From Casuarina equisetifolia (Eukaryota > Streptophyta > Magnoliopsida > Fagales > Casuarinaceae): a stretch of 64,000 nt of DNA. Position numbers and translations under genes: made by a program. The stretch lies in contig CM052356.1 of the NCBI GenBank assembly GCA_028551475.1, positions 4,908,001 to 4,972,000 of the forward strand, read 5' to 3'. The notes beneath the pieces were generated by a model. That model did not search any database, was not told the origin of the DNA, and saw only the letters and a list, made by a program, of their open reading frames with translations. Below are positions 12,401 through 23,448 of this stretch, piece by piece (the first letter of the stretch is position 1; every line of letters begins with the position of its first letter).

Positions 12401-14067
12401 AAAAATTTGCTAACATGCTTATTCCTAGGGTGTAAGAAAAAATAAAGTCCATGTCGCATTCTACCAATTCCTTTAACATCACCCGTCGAGAGGTCCTGAA
12501 ACACACACAAATCAGCATAGAAAACCACTAAACAGTTATTCTCAACAGTGAATTTAGCTACGGATAATAAATTATATTTGAAATCACAAGAATAAAGAAC
12601 GGTATGTAATTTTAAACCGTCAGCGAGGGTTATGGAACCAGTGTGGGTGACATGGGTTAGTTTCCTATTTGGCAGTTTAACAGATCTAAACTTAGACATG
12701 CATTTAACAGGAAATTCTAAGCAATTAAAATCAACAGTAATATGATCACTGGCCCCACTATCTATAATCCAAATGTAAGGAAAAGATTCTGAAATACCTG
12801 CTCCATTAGCATGAGAGGTCCTACCATAGTCTTCCTTGATTAGATGGATAATGCACTCATACTGCTCTGGTGTAAAAGTGCAGTGACTAGGCTCAATAGT
12901 AGCCAAATTAATAGTGGAATTACTAGTAAAATTCTTGTGACCCAGAGGATAGCCGTTAAGCTTATAACAAGCTTCCTTCTTATGTTCAAAAAGCTGACAA
13001 TGCTCACATTGAGGTCCTTTAAGACGATAACAACTTTCCTTGCGGTGCCCCTTTCGTCCATAATGCTCACATTTGGGTTTACCAAAAACCCTAGATGACA
13101 CATCATTTTGCCCAACTTTGAGCAAAAACGATGTGTCATTTTCGTTATGCAGAGGTGTTGTCTCAATTGATCGCTTAGGCCCTGGTACCGCAACAAGTGG
13201 CTCAAATGCAGACCAACTTGTTGTGTCAGTCCTATATGTCGACGTAAAAGCCTGAGAATCACCAATCGTCTTCTCTGGTCCTCCATACTGGTATTTGACA
13301 TTGTTGGCGATGGAGTAAGCTTGCAAAACGTCAGGAAGTGGCCTCATGAGCAAAATCTGGTCTCTAAGATGAGAAAATCGGTCATCTAGTCCTCTCAAGA
13401 ATTGATAAAACTTCATACGTTCTTGATGAAGTTTCCAACCGTCAATTTTGGACATTTTTGGTGAATCTAGAGCTATCAACGCTGCATACTCATCCCACAA
13501 TGCTCTTAAGCGATGAAAATAAGAAGCAATTGATCCACCCGATTGCTTTATGGAGCTTAATTCATTCAAAAGGTCGTAGATCCGAGTCGGGTTAACTTGG
13601 CTATAACGAGTACAGAGCTCCTTCCAGAGATCAGCAGCATTAACTGTGTAGATTAAGCCCTCATGGAGTTGCCCAGATAGCGAGTTGAGGATCCAAGAAA
13701 GACAAATCGCATTACAACGCTCCCAAAGAGGCAAATAGGGTGAATTTTTAGTCGAAGCAGGGTATTTACCATCCACGAATACCAACTTGTTCTTAGAGAG
13801 AAGAACAAGTTTCATAGCACGACTCCAAACAGCATAATTACTAGAGCCATTGAGTTTGAAACCAACCAAAGGAGCTCCACTAGTGTCACCAGGTGGTAGA
13901 TATAGAAGGTCGTTCGGGTCTGTGATGATCGGAATTGGGGAAACATAACCCTCATGATGATTTGATTTAGAACCTGATTGATCCCCCTTCTCGTGGTGAG
14001 TTTTCCGAGCATGAGGAGCAACATATGAAGTAACCAGTGGTTGAAAAGGATCCGACTCAGTAGCCAT
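9441..14067 (-). pseudogene. Copia-1 gag-pol polyprotein, disrupted
   Basis: The longest open stretch is 886 codons (14067 to 11407). It holds gag, a zinc-knuckle pair (the second is CEHCQLFEHKKEAC; the first has Tyr for its second Cys), the protease motif IIDSGASDH, the GAG-pre-integrase His/Cys motif and an integrase core (HVDIWGP, IRSDNAT, GVVERKH). A frameshift near 11410-11440 leads to a linker, then RT pieces. The RT motif A reads [11 protein letters not shown], with Asn for the catalytic Asp (codon near 10680), while YVDDILITGDD is intact. RNase H has CNTSYAKC, with Asn for its first Asp. Frame breaks at about 11130, 10550, 10440 and 9694 separate the parts. Confidence 0.9.
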
Positions 14068-14611
14068 GACAAAATCAAAAAGGTCTCCAAACTACTTTTA
14101 CCAAGAGATATCCAAGAAAAATAACGGTTTGATAAAATATCCAAACCACAAGAGCAAATCAAAATATAGTCACAAAGTGCGAAAGCGAGAAGGAAAAGAG
14201 AATACCAAAATCAATCGGCAAAAGCAAGAAAATCCATATGTCGGCAAAGTCCCTATTTCCGTTTGGAATAGAAAAGAAAATATCACGTAAGGCCACACCA
14301 CCAAGCTGTTCTCGGACAAAAGCTTTGTACTAGAAGACAAAAGTTTAGCTTTTCGCTAAAGGACAAAAAACTTTACCTTTGTCTTGGTTCCGGCAAAAGC
14401 AAAGTCTCGTGTGAATAAGAAACCCCACTTTTCGGTTTGGAAGAGATATGCAACTTATCTGTGTGCAACACCTTTTCCAGAGAAAAAGAAAGCTGAAATC
14501 CTGACGGAAGAGAGAGAAAGCCAAAATTTCGACAGAGCTAAATGAAAACCATCGCACTACAAGTGATATGCAGCTCCACAAAACCCAAGAAAATCGTTGG
14601 CTTTGATACCA

Positions 14612-14886
14612 CGAAGAGTTTGATGAACTCTTGTATGTTTGAAATCAAAACTTGTTTATTAATCAAGCAAAACCAAACTAGTTACAAGTAAAAACAAAAC
14701 CGTAGAGAAAAGAACTCTTAGTGTGCGTCTATTCTAATTTATATGTTAACCTAAGAGGCTATATATAAACCTGAATAAGGCTTATACAAGGAAAATCCTA
14801 GTATCTTATAATATAGGAAAATATATTAGGCCTTATTCTAGGCCCAATATATGATAACATTAAGATAAAATCATCAACCTTCAACA
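14612..14886 (-). repeat. Copia-1 5' LTR
   Basis: 275 bp, starting TGTTGAAGG on the minus strand and ending CTTCG (terminal CA changed to CG). It contains TATATATAG-type promoter sequence (around 14760) and is followed directly by the primer-binding site. Confidence 0.93.
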
Positions 14887-14891
14887 AATAC

Positions 14892-15117
14892 GAAGATTAT
14901 AAGCATGAATATCATCCGTCTCTCATAGAGACTAGATTACATGAACACTTTTACAACACCTGCAAGCTACTACATCTGAGCAGAAAGCCTTTAGGCTTTT
15001 ATTGCATCATATATTACACATCGCTACTTTATTTAAGCTTCAGGGCAGAACACTTCTACGTGCCCTCGCAGAGCCTTTAAGCTTTATTTCAGCAGATGTT
15101 GATCCTCTTGAACTACT
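14892..15117. other. Block A 3' flank of TLP3
   Basis: Continues the spacer split by Copia-1: 'atcatccgtctctcatag', 'attacatgaacac' and 'tttaagctttatttcagcag' match the flanks of TLP4, TLP6 and TLP10. No coding sequence. Confidence 0.6.
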
Positions 15118-15795
15118 TCAAGGGCAGAACACAACCTTGTAATTAGTCCCGCCAGGGCATGTGAATGTACTTGTTTGATCATCCTTAGGGTAACTGTATG
15201 CATCAGGGCAGCGATCCTTGAAAAACCTGGAATATTTAGTAGGTCCGTAGCTTCTAGAGTTGCAGCAGTAGTTATCAGTCTTGAACACCGTGCATGGATT
15301 GTTACACCCGCCTTTGGCCCTCAACTCATTCGGGCAATGCCCGCTGATGTTAGCGGTGCATCTGATGCCACGGCTGCAGCCATTGGAAGTGGGGCTGAAC
15401 TCCATCAGAACGTTAAACCCATCAATAAGAGATATGTCGAAGAAGTCCTTGCCGTTAAACTGGTTGAGTGCGTATTCGGCAAGGGTGTTTGGGGGTTTAC
15501 CATAGGCTTGGCATTGCAGGAGTCCGCCACAGTCGCCAGTCTGGCAGCTCCCACGCCCGGATGCATCAAAATTACATCCGGTTCGAGGCCAAATGCGAGC
15601 CCCAGCCGTGCCGGCTTTAACATCAAGAGTCCATACTCCACCTGAGTTGAGCCGCATGCCACCACCGGGCACAGCCCCGACCCAAACTGTGTAAGTGCAC
15701 TTGTTTGTTATGACAAACGTAGCTGCATTGGATGAACTGAAGCAAAGGGTGATGAAAAGGAAGAAGAAAATGGATAGCTTTTTGGAGAGACTCAT
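15118..15795 (-). CDS. Thaumatin-like protein (PR-5), TLP3, probable chimera with 15 cysteines
   Basis: 225 aa: signal peptide to about residue 24 (LCFSSSNA), mature start ATFVITNKC, end VVFCP. The N-terminal half, signal peptide included, is of the TLP8 type. The C-terminal half ([23 protein letters not shown]) is of the TLP6 type. One conserved Cys is lost (CCNSRSYGP, where paralogues have SCGP), leaving 15 Cys and one unpaired. Pro is replaced by Leu in GFNVLMEF, next to the cleft. An NIS glycosylation site is present. Glu and Asp residues of the acidic cleft remain. The frame is open further upstream to an ATG at 15906, but that stretch covers the TATA box, so the ATG at 15795 is chosen. 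It is likely expressed but possibly unstable. Confidence 0.92.
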   Translation of the reverse strand: MSLSKKLSIFFFLFITLCFSSSNAATFVITNKCTYTVWVGAVPGGGMRLNSGGVWTLDVKAGTAGARIWPRTGCNFDASGRGSCQTGDCGGLLQCQAYGKPPNTLAEYALNQFNGKDFFDISLIDGFNVLMEFSPTSNGCSRGIRCTANISGHCPNELRAKGGCNNPCTVFKTDNYCCNSRSYGPTKYSRFFKDRCPDAYSYPKDDQTSTFTCPGGTNYKVVFCP

Positions 15796-15854
15796 TTTGT
15801 GAAGTAAGAGATATTGGGTATTGCTTGTGTGGATTGTAGGGAAGAGGTGCAGGG

Positions 15855-15943
15855 TTTTATATAGGGCGAGGTGGTAGTAAGAGCCTTCCCCAGAACTTAC
15901 AAACATCCTAGTCTATCGATAGTTGGTGCTGAAGACAAGTCAA
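15855..15943 (-). promoter_or_regulatory. TLP3 promoter: TATA box and W-box
   Basis: CTATATAAAA on the minus strand (15855-15864), 60 bp above the ATG. The W-box core (AGTCAA on plus, 15938-15943) is 143 bp above the ATG, the same spacing as in TLP8 and TLP10. Confidence 0.65.
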
Positions 15944-16579
15944 CAAAGAAAAGGTCGTTGTTCTGGTCGTTGTTCTGGCCCTTGTTTTTAATATTTATAA
16001 GGTGGGCGGTTCGATCACGTCGAAGCAACATTATAAAATCACAATTACGAAAGTACGAATGCAAAAAACAATTCTAGTGACTTGCATGAACATTTGGTTT
16101 GGTCTAAATCCAGGACGTATCAACTATTCTCGGAAATCAGATCGGGGGGCAGATAAGAACTTCGACAGACCGGTGCCGGTTAAGTTGGGATTAGTTGTAA
16201 TCACTTCCTCGTGTCAAGAAACTACGTTGCTTTCTCGGAAGGAAAGCAAGTATAAACGAAATAAATGATGGCGAGTGAGAAAAGTCTAAAAAGATCAGCC
16301 GCCAAAATGATCCCTAGCATCACTTTGAGCCTTCAAAGTAATCCCGGAAAAATATGGCTCTGGAATTTCTGGGCATACAATACTCTCCAAATTGACTAAA
16401 AGAAAGCATTTATTATGATCGCGGTCATGGCTGCCATCAGTGCAGCTCTCGTTCTGTCTTCACGCAATGTTTTTTTAAGAAATGTAGTTCGGTTTGTCAA
16501 CAAGTGATAGACATTTTGCGAAGGTGCCGAACAATTTTCTCTACTGCAGAGGAATCAATGCCGTGATTTCCTGATTAGT
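15944..16579. other. Block B, copy 1: upstream region of TLP3
   Basis: Shared with the regions above TLP5, TLP8 and TLP10 (landmarks 'gtcgttgttctggcc', 'ggaaatcagatcg', 'gaatcaatgccgtga'). At 16297-16303 it reads AGCCGCC, the core of the GCC box bound by ethylene-response factors; the other copies vary at this place. No gene is seen. It is cut at 16579 by an LTR. Confidence 0.6.
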
Positions 16580-16939
16580 TGCAGATAGAAAAGAGAATAG
16601 CTGGAAATTCTATCGAAAAAGACGAACATGGTGAAGGAAATTTCTTTGATTCAAAAGCTTGATTTTACAGATTACATCTTGAGACATTTATGCACACAAA
16701 AGATTTATAGGAAAGGAAAAATAAGATCTGTGCAATTGATTACAAAATATTTGCGATTGATTGCAGAAAATTTCATCGCTGGATATCTCATGCAACGGCG
16801 CCAACTAGGGTAATGTGAGAATTGGCTTAGGGCGCTCCGTGTAAGTGATGCTGATGTGGCTAGGGTTGATGTGGCAAAGCATCTACTGTGGCTTATGACT
16901 GTGCAGCTGATTTGGCCATAGAAGGTGAAGGCACTAACA
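16580..16939 (-). repeat. Single LTR of a truncated minus-strand copia element
   Basis: On the minus strand it runs from TGTTAGTGCC to CTATCTGCA (TG...CA), about 360 bp. A purine-rich tract (TGTGGGGGGA) and pol tail lie just before it on that strand (16940 upward), which marks it as a 3' LTR. A possible 5-bp target sequence TTAGT precedes it (16575-16579). The other LTR is missing. Confidence 0.7.
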
Positions 16940-17640
16940 TCCCCCCACAAGCTAAAGGGGCATAATGGACCATTAGCTTGGAGTGGAAAGGATGGAACCG
17001 AGCAAAGAAAAGGCCTTTGGTAAAGATATCTACCAGTTAATCCATAAAGGAGATAAAGGGATAACTACCCTTAAGCAAGGTGCTCTTGAATAAAGTGGAA
17101 ATCAATTTCCACATACTTGATATGAGCATGGAACACCAAATTGGCAATCAAATATAAGGCAAAGAGGTTATCACACTAGAAAGTTAGAGGGTGGGGAGGT
17201 AGAGTACAAAAATCCCAAATAAGATACTCAATCCACATAAGTTTAGTTATGATGTTAGCCAAGCACTTATATTCAACTTTAGTATTGGACCAAACAACAA
17301 TGTGTTGTTTGTGAGAACTCCACAAAATAAGTTTGTGGCCAAGAAAAATAGAAAAATCAACGACGAATCAACAATTGTCACAATCACCCACCTAGCCAAC
17401 ATCGAAGAAAGCATGAAAGGCCATGGAAGAAGACCGCATAAGGAGAAAACCTAGATGTGGAGCATCAACCAAGTAATGAAGAATATGCTTGACAGCTTGT
17501 CAATTAGTAGTGGTGGGATGGTGCAAAAACTAACAAGCAATATTAACAGCGTAGGTTAATTCAGGGCATGTGAGAATCAAATATTGGAAGGCACCAACAA
17601 TGTTACAGTAAAGGGCAGGATCACATTCTTTTGAAAGGAT
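16940..17640 (-). pseudogene. Copia pol 3' end (RNase H region), degraded
   Basis: On the minus strand the part next to the LTR reads like the tail of copia RNase H (DILTKGL-like, then FHPFHSKL and a stop). Further up there are RNase H / RT-connection remnants. Many stops and frameshifts. A second, diverged copy of 17284-17630 lies at about 18790-19115 in the same orientation. Confidence 0.6.
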
Positions 17641-17689
17641 CCCTATAAAAACATTTGTGGGTAAGGAACATATGTTACAAGTTATCAAA

Positions 17690-18740
17690 TCAACCCCTAA
17701 CCTACTTCCATCATAGATTCCTACTCCTCATCCTTCAAAAATGTGAATTTCAACCATTGACCTCCCTCAACCACAAATTCCTACTCATCGATCTCCAAAA
17801 ATGAGTATTTTTGAAAAACTAAATACCTTCTTAACAAGTTCTCCTTTGGCCTCTAAACCAAAGTTCTCTTATGATGAAGCTAGTGAATGCATAGCTTTTT
17901 CTAGTCCATTACCAACCCCTCATCCTACACCAATACATAATCTTGTAACTCTTAGATGATTCACTAGAGAGACCAAGCCATCCATATGGACCTAAGATTA
18001 CATGATAACAATGTTACATCTCTAAACAACACTTTCATATAGTATCCCATTTTTTTATTGTGTTTCCTATAAACATCTTCCTATTCCCCATTAATAATTT
18101 ATAGCATCTATCTCTCCAAATGTTGAGCCTATTTTTTACCACAAGGCAATTAAAAATCCTATACGGAAAGATATCATAGAATATGAGATGAAAACATTAA
18201 AATCGAATGGTACATAAGAATTAGTTGATTACCACTTGGGAGAAAACCCTTTGAAAAATGGGTAAACAAGATTAAGTATTATATAGATGGTAGCATTAAG
18301 TTGTATAATGCTTAATTAATAGCTAAAGGATATAATCAAGGGAAAGGTATAAATTGTCATGAACATTTTTCACCTATAGTGAACTCATTGACTATTAGGA
18401 ACGCTTCATCTAAAGGAAAATCTAGAGGAAAAGGTATACATGAGGCTAGCATAAGGTTGTTCATTTAAAGCAGGAAGCAAGGTATACAAATTGAAGGAAT
18501 CACTATATAGGCCAAAATAAGCATCAAGGTAATGGAATGAAAAATTTGCTATTGATTGCCATTGGATATGTCCAATCCCTTTACGATTATTGTTTATTTA
18601 CCAAGGTTTAAAATGGTCTGGGGCTCTTTGGTCATTTTTGAAATCCATGACAAAATGGAGAACCTACATTTCGCTCTTATTATTTTAAAGTTGGATTAGG
18701 TTTTCATCATTTCTCTCCAATTCCCACACACACCTTTTGA
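17690..18740 (+). pseudogene. Plus-strand copia pol remnant
   Basis: The plus strand shows, with many stops, the usual integrase-to-RT succession: a 'RETKPS' linker near 17970, then around 18140-18240 AIKNPIRKDIIEYEMK and NGT-ELVDYHLGENP, then VYKLKKSLYRPKQAS-like sequence near 18480. Its orientation is opposite to the flanking copia debris, so the elements are nested. Confidence 0.6.
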
Positions 18741-18754
18741 TTTTTCACTCATAA

Positions 18755-19146
18755 GGATTCAATTACCACTTGGTACTCTTTGGACCAAGCAACAATGCGA
18801 TGTTTGTGAAAACTCCATGAAATAAGGTTATGGCTAAGAAAGACATAAAAATCACCGACAAATCAACAATCATCAAAGTCACTTACCTAACCAACATCAA
18901 AGAAAGCATGAAGGGCAGTGGAAGAAAACCTTGTGAGGAGAAGACCCAAACATGGAGTATTAACCAAATAACAAAGAATACCCTCAACAACTTGCCAATG
19001 AACAATGGTGGCATAATGTAGAAAGTAGCAAGCAATATTAACAACCTAAGTGATGTTAGGGCATGTGAGAGTCCAATATTAGAGGGCATTAACAATGCTA
19101 GGGTAAAAGGCAAGATCACGTAGTAGATCATTGCTAGGCACAACCC
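18755..19146 (-). pseudogene. Second copy of copia RNase H fragment, abutting the TLP stub
   Basis: Homologous by eye to 17284-17630 and in the same orientation ('accaagcaacaatgcga' against 'accaaacaacaatgtgt', and onwards). It ends where TLP-like sequence begins at about 19147, so this debris forms the truncation border of the TLP stub. Confidence 0.6.
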
Positions 19147-19264
19147 TAGCCTAAATTGTGAAGGCATATTTGTTTGTTACCTCAAATCTGGCCGCATTGG
19201 CCAGGGCAAAGTAGAGAATGGTAAAAAGGATATGGAAAATGGATAGGTTTTTGGAAAGCCTCAT
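19147..19264 (-). pseudogene. Thaumatin-like protein N-terminal stub
   Basis: Starts with ATG (19262-19264) and reads a TLP signal peptide ([14 protein letters not shown]...) and the first mature residues ([12 protein letters not shown]), then hits a stop in place of the conserved Trp. TLP homology ends at about 19147 against copia debris. It shares with TLP2 the Cys-to-Tyr change in NKY and the second codon AGG, so the two are sister copies. The rest of the gene is gone. Confidence 0.85.
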
Positions 19265-19336
19265 TGTGTGAAGGGAGAGATACTGGGGGCAGTCTTTTGT
19301 GGTTCACCTTGTGTTTGTAAGGGAGATGGATGGGTG

Positions 19337-19466
19337 TTTATAGAGGGGAAGGATGCGTACTACATACATGCACAGTGGCCTAGGAAACGATTTGTTGGCT
19401 TGCCAAGCTTTTGTTGGAAAATTCAACTACGATTAATATTTTTGTCTTGTCTCGAAGACCAGTCAA
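19337..19466 (-). promoter_or_regulatory. Promoter remnant of the TLP stub
   Basis: A TATA-like box (TTTATAG on plus, 19337-19343) and an intact W-box core (AGTCAA, 19461-19466) survive above the stub, whereas the W-box of its sister TLP2 is mutated. Confidence 0.45.
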
Positions 19467-22400
19467 CAAATGAGGTCGCAAGACAGAAAAACAAAGGACA
19501 GCACGTTATTCTGACACTTGGTTCTGATATTTTTTATGCTTTTGTCAAAAGTCCTGAGATGCATTACAATGGTATAGTTAGCAAGCATTGTATCCACATG
19601 ATAATTCTATTTGATATTAGTTAAAATTTGTGATTATCTGTTAAATTTTATTAAAAGAAAAAGAAAAATCCGTGCATAGCTGAAGGCAACAAGTGCAAAC
19701 ATGACAAAAAAATTTATATTAAACAGAAAATAAATACACTGGAGTTAGATTTGGAAACCATAATCATAGGACATGAACTGCGCTACTACAATACTTTACA
19801 AAGGGAGAGCATATTGAAAGGGCTGATTGTTTTCAATCACAAGGAGCCAATGTCACAATTTATCCAAGATTTAAGTCTAACTAATGATATAACATAAAAT
19901 TAAAAAAGGTCAGTGGGCTCTCTAGAAGCCTTTGGACATATACTACCGACATAATGGGTGTCCTTTCCTATGGTCCTTGTCGATGGAGACCAGCTGCTCC
20001 GGTTCCTTGTCTCTCACTTGCTTTAATATTAATATAAAAAATTTTAATTTAATATATATTTTCATATTGTTTTCTTTTGTAAATAATTTTTTATTTTTAA
20101 ATTTAGATATTTTCTAATTATTATTTTTTTGTTAAGTAAATAGGAGAGAAAAGAAAGTTAAAAATCAAATATAAGATCTATTGGTCCTAGGCAACATGGA
20201 TTGTCAATTGAGCCACATACAACATCAGTCTCGTTAGGTTCACCATCTATCTTTTCTGTAATTTAAAAGGGGCCAGATAATTTAAAAAGTAAAGCAGAAT
20301 GGACTCCCAATTCAATCACATGCACAATCAGTCTTAGCAAGTCCACCACCTATCTTTTCTATAATTTGCAGTGGGCCAGAGAATTTGCAAAGCAACATAG
20401 TATAAAAAAAATGGCTGCAAGAGAGAAAAGTCTATATGTCTCGAAAACAGAATAATTCTCAGCATCAGCTCAATGATTCTCATAAATCTTTCACTCGAGT
20501 GATAAATGTAAAGACTACACATTTGGACTCAAGAGACTACGCATTTTATGCCAAGGAAGAACCCATTAGAAGAGCTTGAATTCCGCTTTTAACATGTTAA
20601 CCCGTTAACAAAAGAGCTTAAATTGGTTTAACAAGGGCGTCTGATGCATACTTAGGTTTGGCAGCGAAGAACCCCCCACGGTTATTATTCTCACATTTGC
20701 TACACCCTAACTGGTCCAGGCTCTAAGATTGTCCTAGACTAAGGCCTTTACCATCACGAATGACTTCAGTTGTAAATTGTAAAAGTAGAGGATAGTTGTT
20801 TGAGAAATCAAGTTTGGCTCCCCAAAAAAGCAAAGAATCATCGTAACTATTTCTGTTTGAAGCAGATATTCATGAAAAGAACAAGAAATGTGTAGCTTAC
20901 TTAAGAGACTATTTGTTGTTTTGTGATTTTGATTGAGAGGAATGAGCGAGTAATCAAAGGAATGGTGATTGCAAGAAGACCTAAGAAAAGATTAGTTTTA
21001 GGGAAGACCAAGTGGAGGCTAAGGAAAATTGTACCTCCTAGATTAGGTTTTATAATGAGTATGTATTCTTTGGAAGATTTGACATACTCTGGGGCATAGT
21101 TCACACTGATGAATAGGAGAATGGAGAGGCCAATTATGAGTAAAATAGACAAAATCGTGGTTAATGATTGTTGAAATCAAAATTTTCCTAAAGCTTGAGT
21201 TAAATTCCTGTGTCCTAAAACTTAAGAGCATGCATTAGCCAGTACCAAGGTTAATCTAGAAGCTCTTAGAACTAAGAAGCCTTTAAAGTTTTTTGACAAG
21301 TGGATGATCCGGGTAGATGTCCGCATGCTGCACTGTGTTGGTCTCGTGGATCGTGCGTAATTAGCCTGAGTTTGCTTTTGGCTAGCTTGCACTAATAATG
21401 GAAGAACTTCGAAACTACTAGGTGAGCTGCAGATATTTTTCTCCCTGCTCTTTACCGTCTCTTAGATACTTCAACAGTCCATTACGGAAGCATATTGAGC
21501 ATTCTCCTGTTCTGTGAATGCACTTCACAAAGTCGCCATCAAGACATCCCCAAAGCTTAAAAATTGGAAAAGCTACATTCATGCCTTACATTCTGTGGTG
21601 AACTGTTGTGTTATAGGACTGTTAGCTCGACATAGTAGGTGACAAATGGCGATGAGGTCAGAAATCATGCATCTTTCACACCATTTTAACTTCTAAATGA
21701 AGCCAAATGTTTTCCAATTAAATGAGAAATATAGAGGAATTAGGTGTCAAATCTGAAACGTTGTGGCCCCAAACAACATGGCCTGCCAAACGTCTTTACC
21801 ACGATTCCTCTCCTGCATTGTTATAATCCGGGGCGTACTCCGTTTTTCTTACGTCGCATGACGTTCAAACCCCGACCCACAAAAGCCCCTCGAAATTCTG
21901 CTTCTTTCACGAACTTCGAACTCTTTAGTTACTCATTTTTCTGTTGGTTTTTCTTAATCTTTATAAGTTGAAGGATTAAAACACTATGTTGGATTGATAA
22001 CACTCTTAAAGCAATTGTGAATTGTCCGGTAAAGATCATATTGAAAATTCTTTTCAAAGAGTAAGGAAAATTTCTAACATTCTATTAGAACTTAAAAGAA
22101 CACTATTCATACACAAGACTAGCACTTGAAATTAGTCTATAACAAGATGTCTTACTTTTGTGATGAGACCTGTAACTCATAATAATGCAATGATGCATAT
22201 TAAAAATGTTGCAAACTATGCTGTCTAAATTTTCTTAAGAATCTCCTATTTATGTCATTTATTTTTTTCCAAAACCAGCATTTAAAAAGTTGGCTTTCAT
22301 CAAACGCCTTGGTCGTGGGTGACCCTTTATGTGCGAAAACAAAGGTTTATTAGCGTTAATATCATCCGTGCTTCATAGAGACTATATTACATGAACACGT

Positions 22401-22563
22401 AGTACAGCGTCTGCAAACTACTACATCTGATCAGAAAGCCTTTAAGCTTTTATTGCATCACAAATTATCCATCGGTAACTTTATTTAGGGCAGAACACTT
22501 CCACGTGTCCTTGCAAAGCCTTCAAGCTTTTATTTCAGCGGATGTTGATTCTCTTGAGCTACT
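19467..22563. other. Block A, copy 3: spacer between the TLP stub and TLP4
   Basis: About 3.1 kb with the same ordered landmarks as copies 1 and 2 ('gaagaacccattag' near 20548, 'agaagacctaagaaaaga' at 20976, 'gagcattctcctgt' at 21498, 'attacatgaacacgtag' at 22386). No gene is seen. Around 21306-21480 the sequence differs from copies 1 and 2, so part of the block was replaced or inserted there. Confidence 0.65.
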
Positions 22564-23237
22564 TCAAGGGCAGAACACAACGTTGTAATTAGCCCGCCGT
22601 GGCATGTGAATGTGCTTGTTTGTTCGTCCTTAGGATAACTGTAAGCATCGGGGCAGCGATTCTCTAAAAACTGGGAATAATTTGTAGGTCCGCAGCTGCC
22701 AGAGTTGCAGCCATAGTTATCAGTCCTGAACACTTCATGGATTTTTACACCCGCCGTTGGCCCTCAGCTCATTTGGCCGTTGCCCGTTGATGTCAGTGGT
22801 ACATCTTATACCACGGGTGCAGCCGTTAGAAGTGGGGCTGAATTCCATAGGAACGTTAAGCCCATCAACAAGAGAGATATCAAAGAAGTCCAGGTTGTTG
22901 TATTGGTTCAGTGCGTATTCGGCAAGAGTGTTTGGCGATGCACCATAGGCTTGGCATCGGAGAAGCCCGCCGCACTCACCGGTCTGGCATCTGCCGCGCC
23001 CGCAAGGGTCGAAGCTGCACCCGGTTCGAGGCCAAATGCGAACCGCTGTCGTGCCGGGACTAACAGCAAGGCTCCATGATCCACCGGGGTTGAGCTGCGT
23101 GCGACCGCCAGGCACTGCCCTGAACCAAAACCGTATAGCCACACTTGCTTGTTCTGTCAAATCTAGCGCCATGGGCTAGCGAAAAGCAGAGTGATAGAAA
23201 GCAAGTAGAAAGTGGAAAGTTTTTTCGGAAGTCTCAT
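22564..23237 (-). pseudogene. Thaumatin-like protein TLP4, multiply frameshifted
   Basis: Aligned by eye with TLP6. ATG at 23235-23237. A 2-bp deletion in the signal peptide leads to an early stop after about 24 codons. A 1-bp insertion lies just before AVPGG. The body then reads open from about 23115 to 22735 ([23 protein letters not shown]..., [23 protein letters not shown]). A 2-bp deletion at about 22733-22740 breaks the frame after GGCKNP. A further 1-bp deletion near 22593 removes the conserved end (VVFCP). One Cys is Gly (NYGCNSG). Four independent lesions mean it makes no TLP. Confidence 0.92.
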
Positions 23238-23290
23238 TTTGTGAATTGAGAGTTGGGCTTGTTTGTGTTGGTAAGGGAGATGGGAGGGGG

Positions 23291-23448
23291 TTTATACAGG
23301 GGAGTTTGAGATGGGCACGGCCGTCTGGGATAGTGAATGTAAGTGACGAAATCCCCTGTGGCCTAGAAAATTCCCTATCACTAGCCCAATTTTCGTTGGC
23401 AAATCAAACAACCCTTTTAATCTTTTGATCGACTTGAAGACAAGTCAA
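23291..23448 (-). promoter_or_regulatory. TLP4 promoter remnant: TATA box and W-box
   Basis: TTTATACAG on plus (23291-23299) and AGTCAA on plus (23443-23448) keep the family layout although the gene below is dead. Confidence 0.5.

Larger units (their letters stand above)
9159..14886 (-). mobile_element. Full-length Ty1/copia retrotransposon, Copia-1
   Basis: About 5.7 kb, with two 275-bp LTRs, a 5-bp target duplication AATAC (9154-9158 and 14887-14891), a primer-binding site matching initiator Met-tRNA (TGGTATCAAAGCC on minus, 14599-14611), and a purine-rich tract just before the 3' LTR (GAAGGGGGG on minus, 9434-9442). The internal order is gag, protease, integrase, RT, RNase H, as expected for copia. 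By eye the LTRs differ at about 18 of 275 sites, so it is moderately old. Frameshifts and catalytic changes make it non-autonomous. Confidence 0.95.
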
